Shown here piece by piece: positions 33,684-46,702 of a stretch of 64,000 bases of DNA. The stretch's first letter is position 1, and each line of letters begins with the position of its first letter. A model generated the notes under the pieces. That model was given only the letters and a program-made list of their open reading frames with translations, was not told where the DNA came from and did no database searches. The DNA is taken from the NCBI GenBank assembly GCA_027486895.1, contig JAIXOE010000053.1, positions 88,939-152,938 on the forward strand. Direction: 5' to 3'. The translations under genes and the position numbers were made by a program. This DNA is from Sphingomonadales bacterium. Its GTDB lineage: Bacteria; Pseudomonadota; Alphaproteobacteria; Sphingomonadales; Sphingomonadaceae.

Positions 33684-34610
33684 ATGGGTGCGGGACATAA
33701 CCGCGGCGATCAGGGACATGGTTCTCCAGGCCACAGTCATACCAATGGCACCAACACGCGTAGTCTGGCGATTGCGCTCAGTCTTACCGGCAGCTTTCTC
33801 ATTGCAGAGCTTGTTGGCGCATATTGGTTCAACAGCCTCGCGCTGCTGTCCGATGCCGCTCACATGTTCACTGATGCCGCCGCACTCGCCATTGCGCTAG
33901 TCGCTGTGCGAATTGGACAGCGGTCCGCAGATGCACAGCGTACCTATGGCTATCGCCGCTTCGAGATATTAGCCGCAGCGTTCAACGCGGTGCTGCTGTT
34001 CGTGGTCGCGGGCTATGTGCTGTATGAGGGTATCTCTCGTTTCTTCGACCCGCAGCCGGTGGAATCAATAGGTATGCTGGCGGTTGCCAGCCTCGGACTT
34101 GTCGTGAACCTCATCGCCATGCGGGTCTTGGCGGGTGGCAAAGAAACCAGCCTCAACATGAAAGGTGCCTATCTCGAAGTCTGGGCCGACATGCTTGGAT
34201 CGCTCGGTGTAATTGCGGCAGCCATTGCAATCTGGCTCACCGGCAAAACTTGGATCGACCCTATCGTTGCCATTGCAATAGGGCTGTGGGTGCTTCCTCG
34301 CACTTGGACTTTGTTACGCGACACAACGCATATCCTTCTTCAAGGCGTGCCGCGTAATCTCAATCTGGCAGAGGTAAGGGCGTCAATCAATGGCGTTTTC
34401 GGGGTGGCTAGTGTTCACGATCTGCATATTTGGTCGGTAGCAGGCGACGATGCCAGTTTGACAGCGCATGTGGTGCTTCAATCGGAGGCAACTGGCGAAG
34501 CGGTTCGGACAGCGGTCGCAGAAATGCTCGAAAAGCAATACCGCATCCATCACGTAACGCTTCAAACCGAAACCATCCCGTGCAGCGATGCCGAAGCACT
34601 CCATGCGTGA
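33684..34610 (+). CDS. czcD: CDF family exporter CzcD
   Basis: The 308-residue protein starts at 33684 (MGAGHNRGDQGHGSPGHSH), giving a His-rich N-terminus. It has six helices with the Zn-transport acids/histidines HMFTD and the second site YLEVWADMLGSLGVI, and a C-terminal cytosolic domain with HDLHIWSVAG. It exports Zn/Cd/Co from the cytoplasm and complements the ATPase and CzcCBA. It ends the first operon; a terminator-like hairpin follows. Confidence 0.95.
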   Translation: MGAGHNRGDQGHGSPGHSHTNGTNTRSLAIALSLTGSFLIAELVGAYWFNSLALLSDAAHMFTDAAALAIALVAVRIGQRSADAQRTYGYRRFEILAAAFNAVLLFVVAGYVLYEGISRFFDPQPVESIGMLAVASLGLVVNLIAMRVLAGGKETSLNMKGAYLEVWADMLGSLGVIAAAIAIWLTGKTWIDPIVAIAIGLWVLPRTWTLLRDTTHILLQGVPRNLNLAEVRASINGVFGVASVHDLHIWSVAGDDASLTAHVVLQSEATGEAVRTAVAEMLEKQYRIHHVTLQTETIPCSDAEALHA

Positions 34611-34632
34611 TCAGCCACGTGATCCAACAGCC

Positions 34633-34678
34633 ATGCGCTCCACTCTCTTACCGCTTTTAGGGAGTGCGGAGCATTTTT
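34633..34678 (+). terminator. possible terminator after czcD
   Basis: An imperfect stem pairs ATGCGCTCCACTC (34633-34645) with GAGTGCGGAGCAT (34661-34673, small bulges) over a loop of about 15 bases, followed by five T residues. It is placed right after the czcD stop and fits the end of the CadR operon. Confidence 0.5.
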
Positions 34679-34864
34679 CAAATTCAATCGGCCCCCGCTC
34701 GACGTGCCGCTCGAGGCTTCCATATGAGAAGAAGTCCTGGTTCGGGGCGGAATGGGCCTTGCCGTGGGCGCTGGACCCCCCGACCGCGCCCACGGCTAAA
34801 ACAATTTCGCGGGTTTGCGCGTTAATAACGTGTTTCGCTTCGAAAATATATCCGGAAGATAGAA

Positions 34865-35163
34865 ATGAACAGGCCAGTGTGCGGAGCGCCCTGATCGATT
34901 TTCCGCGCCATCGCAGCGGGCATCCACTTGTCGGAATTTTGGAAACGGCTCGCGCACAGGGCGTACTGGAGCCTGTGATGTCCCCCATCCTTTAAAGCGC
35001 AGCCTGCGTGGCATGACGGTAAGTTGCCGATGCGAACATCCTCACGGTAGAGGGAACCTCAAGGTTTATCGTAAATGGCAAACCCATTGCGGACTTCGGT
35101 CCCGAACAATTTCACGCCCAAATTCGCGCCGAGGTTGAAATTCGACGAAGTGCAACGCTATAA
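34865..35163 (+). pseudogene. decayed thioredoxin/DsbA-fold gene fragment
   Basis: In one frame, VRSALIDFPRHRSGHPLVGILETARAQGVLEP (34879 onward) resembles the RxxLxYxPFHxxS...LEAARxQGxxxxxLEA part of a DsbA/thioredoxin family protein. After three in-frame stops (TAA, TGA, TAA) the same frame continues with ADANILTVEGTSRFIVNG, KPIADFGPEQFHAQIRAEV, the usual last part of such a protein, but with TSRF in place of the expected TPTF, so the cis-proline is gone. The gene appears inactivated by stops and substitutions. Sequence before 34865 cannot be traced. The rest of 34679-35384 shows no supported gene; a small open frame at 35176-35373 resembles nothing. Confidence 0.55.
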
Positions 35164-35384
35164 TGAAGGCGGACGTTGGCAGGGCGATACCGGGCGTCTC
35201 GACATATTCTCTTGATGGCTATTAAATTGGCGAAGTTCACGCTTTTCGACAAAGAGAACAAGTATTTATCTCCGATTATTGCGGTTCGCACCAATCCTAT
35301 CTGCGAGACATCCGTCGGACGAATTTTGCATTTGGCCGAATTAGCATTTGCCCTCCATTCAGCAAACCGATAAGGCGAGACGAT

Positions 35385-35717
35385 ATGCGTTGGGTGATGT
35401 CTCTTGTTCTTGGTTTAGCGCTCGTCGCGGGGATGTCTCACGCCCCGGCAATGGCGCATCCCGAGGATGCACATGCACATTCGTCAGGCGAGATTTCGGC
35501 TTTTGAAGCAGCATCGGAAGATCATCTTCGAGACAGCCAGTCTTCACCAGGCAATGCCGAAAGCAATGCCCACTCTCATCTGCCACCGGTGCTTGCAACG
35601 GTTCATGACAGTCTTTTCGGAAGCGCGTTTGTTTCCAATAAGCAATTTCTGTTCGTGAAGACCGACGTGCTGACCTCTTTCAGTCAGGCGCCACCCACGG
35701 AACCACCCTCGGCCTGA
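35385..35717 (+). CDS. CzcI-like small secreted protein (copy 2)
   Basis: The 110-residue protein has a signal peptide (MRWVMSLVLGLALVAGMSHAPAMA) and then a His-rich stretch (HPEDAHAHSSG and NAHSHLPP), a hydrophobic part, and SQAPPTEPPSA at the C-terminus. It shares the tail with the copy at 25466 but differs elsewhere. It stands directly before the second czcC. Its TGA stop lies in the left arm of a stem covering the czcC ribosome site. Like copy 1, its function is not known to me; a periplasmic metal-sensing or buffering role is inferred. Confidence 0.73.
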   Translation: MRWVMSLVLGLALVAGMSHAPAMAHPEDAHAHSSGEISAFEAASEDHLRDSQSSPGNAESNAHSHLPPVLATVHDSLFGSAFVSNKQFLFVKTDVLTSFSQAPPTEPPSA

Positions 35718-35773
35718 ACCGCGCCATGAGGGCGGGCCGCGCGCCCGGCCCTTGAATGCGTCCACGGTTCAGG
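35713..35773 (+). promoter_or_regulatory. conserved stem over czcC ribosome site (copy 2)
   Basis: CCTGAACC (35713-35720, including the TGA stop) pairs with GGTTCAGG (35766-35773, including the ribosome site). Inside, AGGGCGGGC pairs with GCCCGGCCCT (one bulge). The outer arms are identical to those at 25851-25911, although the loop sequences differ. Confidence 0.75.
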
Positions 35774-35782
35774 AGTTTTAAC

Positions 35783-37017
35783 ATGTTTCCCAAATTGCGC
35801 ACCGCCTTGCTGGCGGCGGCGCTGGCCTGTCCGGCTACGGCTACGTTCGCGGAGCCGATCACGCTGGATGAGGCCATTGCCAAGGCGGTTGACGCCGCCC
35901 CATTAATTCGCGCCAGCGAGGCAGCGATCGCCGCTGCGCGTGCCGGTCGCGTTCAAGCTGGCGTTCGGCCCAATCCAACCGTTACTGTCGAAGGCGAAAA
36001 CCTTATCGGCAGCGGACCCTATAATGTGTTTGGCCAAGCCGAGGTCACCGGCACTTATAGCCAGACGATCGAGCGAGGCGGCAAACGCGACGCCCGCGTC
36101 GCCTATGCGGAACGTGACATTGGCGTTGCTGAAGCATCTTCACGGGTCGCACGGCTCGAATTGGTGAGTGCCGTGCAGCGTGCGTTTCTTGATGTTGTGA
36201 TCGCCGGTTACGTCGTCGAGATTGCAGAAACGCGACTGGGGGTCGAAGTTGAAATGCAGCGCGAAGCTTTAAGGCGTGTGCGCGGATATAAAGACCCTCT
36301 GTTTGTCGAGACGAGCGCATCGGCGCGGGTAACACAAGCGCGGCTCAATCTGACCGAGGCACAGGCGCGCCAGCACGGCGCGCGCGCAGCGCTTGCCGCA
36401 TATTGGCAGGGCAGCGCCGAGGATGTAGAGCCCGTCGGCGAAGTCTTGTCAGGTATCCCGGCCGCACGGGAACTCAGCATTGCCGATGACGAACTGGCAA
36501 AGGCCGAAGCCGCGCGGGCGTCGGCAGCCGTGACGGTCGAACAGACGCGGGCGCGACCTGACTACACAGTTAATGGAGGCGCGCGTTTCCTGCGCGGCAC
36601 CAACGACGTGGCGCTGGTCGCAGGGATCACTATTCCGCTCGGCAGGTTCGACCGCAATCAAGGCAATATCGCGAAGGCGCAGGCGGAAAAATTGCGGATC
36701 GAACTGACAGCAGAAGCCCTGCGGCTCGACCGGCTTCGCCGCCTGGCGAGCCTTGGCGCGGAGGCCGATGCCGCCCGTGCGCGTGCCGACGCCATTGTCC
36801 GCGAGGTGTATCCGCAGACCACCATGGCACTCCGCCAAGTGCGCGATGGTTATGCGCGCGGTGGCTTCACCTTCCGGGATATGCAGGGTGCCGCCGATGC
36901 GATCATCCAGGCGCAGGCCGAATGGCTTAATGCGGTAACGCGCTATCGTGACCTTCAAACCGAAATCGACCGGCTGACCGGGCGCTTTGACGCCGCAGCG
37001 GAAAAGGGGATCAATCC

Positions 37018-37021
<4 letters not shown>
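35783..37021 (+). CDS. czcC: CzcC-type outer-membrane factor (copy 2)
   Basis: The start at 35783 (MFPKLRTALLAAALACPATATFA) is set by CAGGAG. The 412-residue TolC-like protein continues EPITLDEAIAKAVDAAPLI and shares the layout of copy 1, with IERGGKRDARVAYAERD and GITIPLGRFDRNQGN. It overlaps the next adaptor gene by four bases. It should form the outer-membrane channel of a second pump. Confidence 0.94.
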
Positions 37022-42166
<5,145 letters not shown>

Positions 42167-42178
42167 GGAGAATTTTCC

Positions 42179-42823
42179 ATGTTCAATTCGCAATTGCCCA
42201 GCATGTCCGACTTGCCGACGTCGCGGCAGCTTTTTGGTTCTACTGTTGTTGCCATCGCAGGGGCAGCAGCAATCCTTGTCACAATCGTCCTGCCGTCCGA
42301 ATATGGTATCGACCCGACCGGCGCAGGAAGCACCTTCGGCCTGACCGAAATGGGCGAGATCAAAACGCAACTCGCCGAGGAGGCAGCAGCCGACCGGGTC
42401 AGTGAACCCAGTAAGGCTTCTCGTGACGCCGTTGCCATCGGGGCGTCAACTGAAGAGCAGCGAGCTGCTCCGGCCCGAGTGGATGCCCAGTCACCTGATG
42501 CTGCAATCCGCAGCGACCAGACAGAGGTCGTATTGAAACCAGGGCAGGGCGCCGAAGTGAAGGTCGATGCCGCTAAAGGCGTGCGCATCGGGTTTGACTG
42601 GTCAGTACGCGGCGGTACGGTCAATTTTGACACCCATGCCGACGCGCCTAGTATATCCTACCATGGATACGGCAAAGGTAAGCAGTCCGCAGGTGAAAAC
42701 GGCACACTTGTTGCCGCCTTTGACGGCAAGCATGGCTGGTTCTGGCGCAACCGCACAAAAAATACAGTGACCATCATTCTTAAAACCACCGGTACTTACT
42801 CCGACGTCAAGCGCGTCGTTTGA
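42179..42823 (+). CDS. single-helix membrane anchor protein
   Basis: The 214-residue protein starts after AAGGAGA. Its first hydrophobic segment (FGSTVVAIAGAAAILVTIVLPSEYGIDPTG) is the sole helix; an acidic/Ala-rich linker follows and then an about 90-residue beta-type periplasmic domain from VLKPGQGAEVKVDAAKGV to GTYSDVKRVV. Such anchor proteins are seen next to HupE-like and Czc genes. No function is known. The MFS gene starts 11 bases on. Confidence 0.6.
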   Translation: MFNSQLPSMSDLPTSRQLFGSTVVAIAGAAAILVTIVLPSEYGIDPTGAGSTFGLTEMGEIKTQLAEEAAADRVSEPSKASRDAVAIGASTEEQRAAPARVDAQSPDAAIRSDQTEVVLKPGQGAEVKVDAAKGVRIGFDWSVRGGTVNFDTHADAPSISYHGYGKGKQSAGENGTLVAAFDGKHGWFWRNRTKNTVTIILKTTGTYSDVKRVV

Positions 42824-42834
42824 GCGGCTAAACA

Positions 42835-44166
42835 ATGTTGACAGTCCTCGCCAATCGAACCTACCGGAACCTGCTCGCTGCGCAAGTGATCGCGCTTTTC
42901 GGAACTGGTTTAGCGACGATCGCACTGGGGCTGCTGGCCTATGACATAGCCGGGGCTAATGCAGGCGCCGTCCTTGGCACAGCGCTTGCGATCAAGATGA
43001 TCGCTTATATCGGCATTGGCCCAATCGTTGGTGCCTTTGCAGATCGCTTGCCTCGCCGCCGGTTTCTAGTCGCCATGGATCTAGTTCGTGCCGGGGTCGC
43101 ACTCGTGTTACCTTTCGTTGATCAAATATGGCAGGTCTATGTGCTGATCTTCGCACTGCAATCCGCCTCTGCCGCCTTTACCCCGACTTTTCAGGCGACG
43201 ATCCCTGACATCCTTCCAGACGAGGCGGAATATACCCGCGCTCTATCGCTCTCTCGGCTCGCTTATGACCTCGAAAGCCTGCTTAGCCCGATGCTGGCGG
43301 CTGCATTACTAAGTGTAATTAGCTTCCACTGGTTATTCGGCGGCACAGCAATCGGCTTTGTCGGCTCGGCACTAATGGTTCTGTCGGTGAAGCTGCCCCG
43401 TTCACCCGCCAAAACCCTTGAAAGTGGCATTTATGCGCGCACCACACGCGGGATGCGTATCTACCTCAAAACCCCTCGCTTGCGCGGGTTGCTCGCCATC
43501 AATCTTGCAGCGGCAGCGGCAAGCGCGATGGTCATCGTCAACACCGTCGTGATCGTGCGCAACACGTTCGGATTCGGACAACGCGAAGTGGCCCTTACGC
43601 TCGCAGCCTATGGCGGCGGCTCGATGCTTGCCGCGCTGGCCTTGCCGCGCCTGCTCGAACGGATCGAAGGCCGTACTGTGATGCTCGGCGGCGCTGCGGT
43701 GTTAACAGCAGCTCTGGCTGCGCTGGGTCTAGCGTCTGGAGGCATGACGGCAACATTCTGGCCCGTCCTGCTCTCAGGCTGGTTCGTCATGGGAATGGCC
43801 TATGCGGCAGCCCTTACGCCATCGGGGCTATTGCTCCGACGTTCGGCACAAGCGGAAGATCGGCCTGCCGTTTTCGCAGCGCAATTCGCGCTTAGTCATG
43901 CTTGCTGGCTGATTGCCTATCCGCTCGCTGGACAGGTCGGCGCACGGTTCGGTCAACAGATGGCGTTATTCCTGTTGGCCGCCCTTGCAACCTTTGGGGT
44001 CATTGCCGCCCTTTTGCTGTGGCCTGCGCGAGACCCAAAGGTCATCGAGCATGAACATCCTGACCTACCGGAGAATCATCAGCACAAACTGGAACACGCA
44101 AATTCAAAAGCTGGCCATGCACATGACTATTTGATCGACGATCTTCACGCCAACTGGCCACGGTGA
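42835..44166 (+). CDS. MFS transporter with His-rich tail (copy 2)
   Basis: The 443-residue protein starts ATG 42835 ([14 protein letters not shown]) and aligns over its whole length with the copy at 22230, including [21 protein letters not shown] and the C-terminal EHEHPDLPENHQHKLEH and IDDLHANWPR. The tail again is His-rich. The recurrence of this MFS beside a second czc locus suggests a shared role in divalent-metal resistance. Confidence 0.92.
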   Translation: MLTVLANRTYRNLLAAQVIALFGTGLATIALGLLAYDIAGANAGAVLGTALAIKMIAYIGIGPIVGAFADRLPRRRFLVAMDLVRAGVALVLPFVDQIWQVYVLIFALQSASAAFTPTFQATIPDILPDEAEYTRALSLSRLAYDLESLLSPMLAAALLSVISFHWLFGGTAIGFVGSALMVLSVKLPRSPAKTLESGIYARTTRGMRIYLKTPRLRGLLAINLAAAAASAMVIVNTVVIVRNTFGFGQREVALTLAAYGGGSMLAALALPRLLERIEGRTVMLGGAAVLTAALAALGLASGGMTATFWPVLLSGWFVMGMAYAAALTPSGLLLRRSAQAEDRPAVFAAQFALSHACWLIAYPLAGQVGARFGQQMALFLLAALATFGVIAALLLWPARDPKVIEHEHPDLPENHQHKLEHANSKAGHAHDYLIDDLHANWPR

Positions 44167-44505
44167 TTCTTTGGAGTTGCCCGACGCTACATTTCGATGG
44201 AACCGAAAAAATCTACACAGTTCCTGCACAGGTCGCAAATTGCGTATTTCTGTTCATTATTTCAGTGACTTATAAGTCACCGATATGAAGGTCGGCGAGA
44301 CAGGATCGGAAGAACCAGGGCTTTCCACGGTGCTTCATCAGCACGCTTAGGGTGATGTGGTTCCGGTGCGCGACCTCCCATATGGGCCCGCAGCTTAAGA
44401 GGCTGCATCAGGAGGCCGGACAGATGGCAGCATTCGACTACGTGGCAAATTTCTCAAAAAAAACGCTTGCATCCTAAGGGGAGTTTACTGCTTTGAAAGC
44501 TGACA
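44167..44505. other. gene-free stretch after the second MFS gene
   Basis: This 339-base stretch between the MFS gene and the convergent YkvA-like gene holds the 16-bp palindrome above and only very short frames (one of 40 codons at 44355-44477, no signature). I see no RNA gene or clear terminator. Confidence 0.5.
44265..44280. repeat. 16-bp perfect palindrome
   Basis: GTGACTTATAAGTCAC reads the same on both strands. It lies in the gene-free stretch after the MFS gene and may be a regulator site (for instance ArsR- or Fur-class) or a relic. No adjacent regulator gene is present. Confidence 0.6.
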
Positions 44506-44907
44506 TTAGCGGAATGCCATCGCTCCATAAGGCCAAAAAAACCAGAAGGAAATCGTGATCGCAGTGAGCCAGATCAGTACGACGGCAGCCAACCCTGCTT
44601 CTGAAGTCGGCTTGCGGTTGTCTAGAGCCTTTGCTCGAAGGTCGGCCATTATCGGTTTGGGGATCAGCTTGACCGCTGCCCATATACCGAGCGGCACAAT
44701 CACCAGGTCATCGAGGTAGCCAAGTATTGGGATAAAATCAGCAATAAGGTCGATGGGAGAGAGCGCATAGCCGGCAACCGCAGCACAGAGCGCCTTGGTA
44801 TACCAAGGAACACGAGAGTCGCGTGCGACCAACCACAGCGCAATCACATCGCGCTTTAAGTTGCGAGCCCAAAGCTTCAGGCGTTCCATTTTGGTAAGCT
44901 CGCTCAT
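44506..44907 (-). CDS. YkvA/DUF1232 small membrane protein
   Basis: The start at 44907 (MSELTKMERLKLWARNLK) or 44889 gives about 130 residues. The DUF1232 core is clear: RDVIALWLVARDSRVPWYTKALCAAVAGYALSPIDLIADFIPILGYLDDLVIVPLGIWAAVKLIP, followed by an extra C-terminal helix (GLAAVVLIWLTAITISFWFF). Function unknown; often found in stress regions. The gene is on the minus strand, next to the second YnfA. Confidence 0.88.
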   Translation of the reverse strand: MSELTKMERLKLWARNLKRDVIALWLVARDSRVPWYTKALCAAVAGYALSPIDLIADFIPILGYLDDLVIVPLGIWAAVKLIPKPIMADLRAKALDNRKPTSEAGLAAVVLIWLTAITISFWFFWPYGAMAFR

Positions 44908-44986
44908 CTGTCTACTGTGGCGCATAAGGGTAATGCCCGCAATGTTGTCGTGGCCGGTCTGACCGTTCTGATGTGTACTAAGGTCG

Positions 44987-45310
44987 CTAGACGGAGCGTG
45001 GTCCCCACAAAATGATAGTGGCACCCACCAAGCAGATTGCCGCCCCAAGGGTGTCCCATCTGTCGGGCGTCACCGCCTCTACAAGCCATAGCCATAACAA
45101 TGCCGCTGCGATGTAAACGCCACCATAGGCTGCATAGGTCCGACCAGCATGGTTAGCATCGATCAGGGTCAACAGGTAAGCGAACAAGCAGAGGGAGGCC
45201 GCGCCCGGAACCAACCACCATATGGACTTGTCGAGACGCAGCCATGCCCAGAACGCAAAGCACCCTGCAATCTCAGCTAACGCTGCACCGATGTAGATCA
45301 AGCCATTCAT
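44987..45310 (-). CDS. YnfA/UPF0060 small membrane protein (copy 2)
   Basis: Starts at ATG 45310 ([18 protein letters not shown]). The 107-residue protein has four helices and closely matches copy 1 at 21901: [63 protein letters not shown]. In copy 1 the gene is coupled to the MFS; here it stands alone, 820 bases beyond the MFS and on the opposite strand. Confidence 0.93.
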   Translation of the reverse strand: MNGLIYIGAALAEIAGCFAFWAWLRLDKSIWWLVPGAASLCLFAYLLTLIDANHAGRTYAAYGGVYIAAALLWLWLVEAVTPDRWDTLGAAICLVGATIILWGPRSV

Positions 45311-45639
45311 CGTGTTTGGTGTGGCAGCAAGACAGGCTTCCCGCAATACAGGGGGCAGCGACACATTGTTTTTAAGGATTGGCCTAGACCGTAAGCTACT
45401 ACCGATCAAACGAACGGCATTGTTCATCAATGCCTTAAGCTCGTATGGACCGCTTTCGATTGGTTAACCGGACCCGAGCAACCCTTCCGAAGGAAAGACA
45501 CCCAGACCCAGTTCAGTTGTCATCAGTTGACGTTTAGCTTCGACGCGCTGATTTGAACCGCAGCCATCACTTTGTCGTTGGCGAGATGGGCACACCGTTC
45601 AGGAAAATTTTCGCTGGTGCTAACAGCGACCTTCGAAAG
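45311..45639. other. gene-free stretch
   Basis: This 329-base stretch between the second YnfA start and the end of the PepSY gene contains no supported gene, RNA or clear repeat. An open frame extends upstream of the YnfA start to 45430 but has no family pattern. Promoter elements of the YnfA gene should be here. Confidence 0.4.
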
Positions 45640-46698
45640 TTACGATGGCTTAGTTCTGGACCGCTTGAACCAAAAACTCCAAACTGTGAAAGATCCCAAC
45701 AGCGTCATTGCAATGCCACAGAACGTCATCACCAGCCGATACAATAAGCCACCTACTTTGGCTGCGTGAACCGGATAAGCCATATTGAAAATTTGCGTGC
45801 CTGTTGCCATTTCGAGGGCGCTTCTATTTGTAATCAGGTTTCCGCTACCAGCATCAAACCACAGCAATGTGCGTCCGTTTGGTAGCCATTCTGCGCCTTG
45901 CTTCATCCGTATCGTAATGGGGTCTCCAGCCTTCTTGGGCAGCGCTATTATCCTCAGTTGCGCGCCTGGGTAGGTTTGATGGGCTTTTATCACTATCGCT
46001 GCCCAATCCAGAGATGGTAATAATTCTCCGCCCGTGTACGTCGGTGGTGCGAAATCCCGTTCGATTGCCCCGGGAGACGAGAATGGACTGAGCACAATTG
46101 TGGCTACAGGCCTGAATATCATCATCGTGCCAGTGAGCGCTGTCAGAAACAGAAGCGGCGCAACCACTATGCCGAGATCACGATGGTGCACCAGGATCGC
46201 GGGACGGCTCAGACGTGCGGGCAATAAGCGAAGACGGAACGTGCGCCTTGTCCGCCACCATAAGATGCTGCCAGTGATAACGAATATTACGGCAGACAGT
46301 CCGGCTATCCCAGAGACGATCTCACCGGTCTCACCTGCAAAAAGGTGGTGGTGAAGATCGAACAACCACAGTTCCGGCCGTTCCCATTGGGTTTCCCAAC
46401 TCGCTACGATCTCGCCCGCTCGGTTGGCGTAGGCACCCCCACCTTGCGCGTTACGCATCTGCGCAAGACCAAACCGCTCGGTCGGGTAAATTATGCTCGC
46501 CGTGTCGGGGGACTTCGCCAGCAATTTGGCGGTCAAATCTGCCAACGCTTTGGGATCTTCAATTCTGGCATCACTGGCGTGTGGGAGCATGATCCATTCT
46601 TCCTTGTGCAGAAGAACGGTGCCGGTGAGGCCTAGCACAAGCAGCACCAACCCTAAAATGCCGCCGCCCCAGCGATGCAGTAGATCGACAATACGCAT
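45640..46698 (-). CDS. PepSY-TM family membrane protein
   Basis: The 352-residue protein begins MRIVDLLHRWGGGILGLVLLVLGLTGTVLLHKEEW, with WELWLFDLHHHLF-type motifs (LFDLHHHLFAGETGEIV), GSILWWRT and LVHHRDLGIVVAPLLFLTALTG, and a C-terminal helix with FKRSR. It is the four-helix PepSY-TM type that occurs with TonB receptors and is thought to reduce or help release iron from siderophores. The receptor gene ends 4 bases upstream, so both form one operon. Confidence 0.9.
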   Translation of the reverse strand: MRIVDLLHRWGGGILGLVLLVLGLTGTVLLHKEEWIMLPHASDARIEDPKALADLTAKLLAKSPDTASIIYPTERFGLAQMRNAQGGGAYANRAGEIVASWETQWERPELWLFDLHHHLFAGETGEIVSGIAGLSAVIFVITGSILWWRTRRTFRLRLLPARLSRPAILVHHRDLGIVVAPLLFLTALTGTMMIFRPVATIVLSPFSSPGAIERDFAPPTYTGGELLPSLDWAAIVIKAHQTYPGAQLRIIALPKKAGDPITIRMKQGAEWLPNGRTLLWFDAGSGNLITNRSALEMATGTQIFNMAYPVHAAKVGGLLYRLVMTFCGIAMTLLGSFTVWSFWFKRSRTKPS

Positions 46699-46702
46699 CG
46701 GA

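Noticed and set aside
35176..35373. 65-codon frame before the second CzcI-like gene
   Set aside because: No family match, overlaps the end region of the decayed gene only by neighbourhood, no ribosome site.
44355..44477. 40-codon frame before the YkvA-like gene
   Set aside because: No signal peptide, family pattern or ribosome site that can be trusted; composition not informative.
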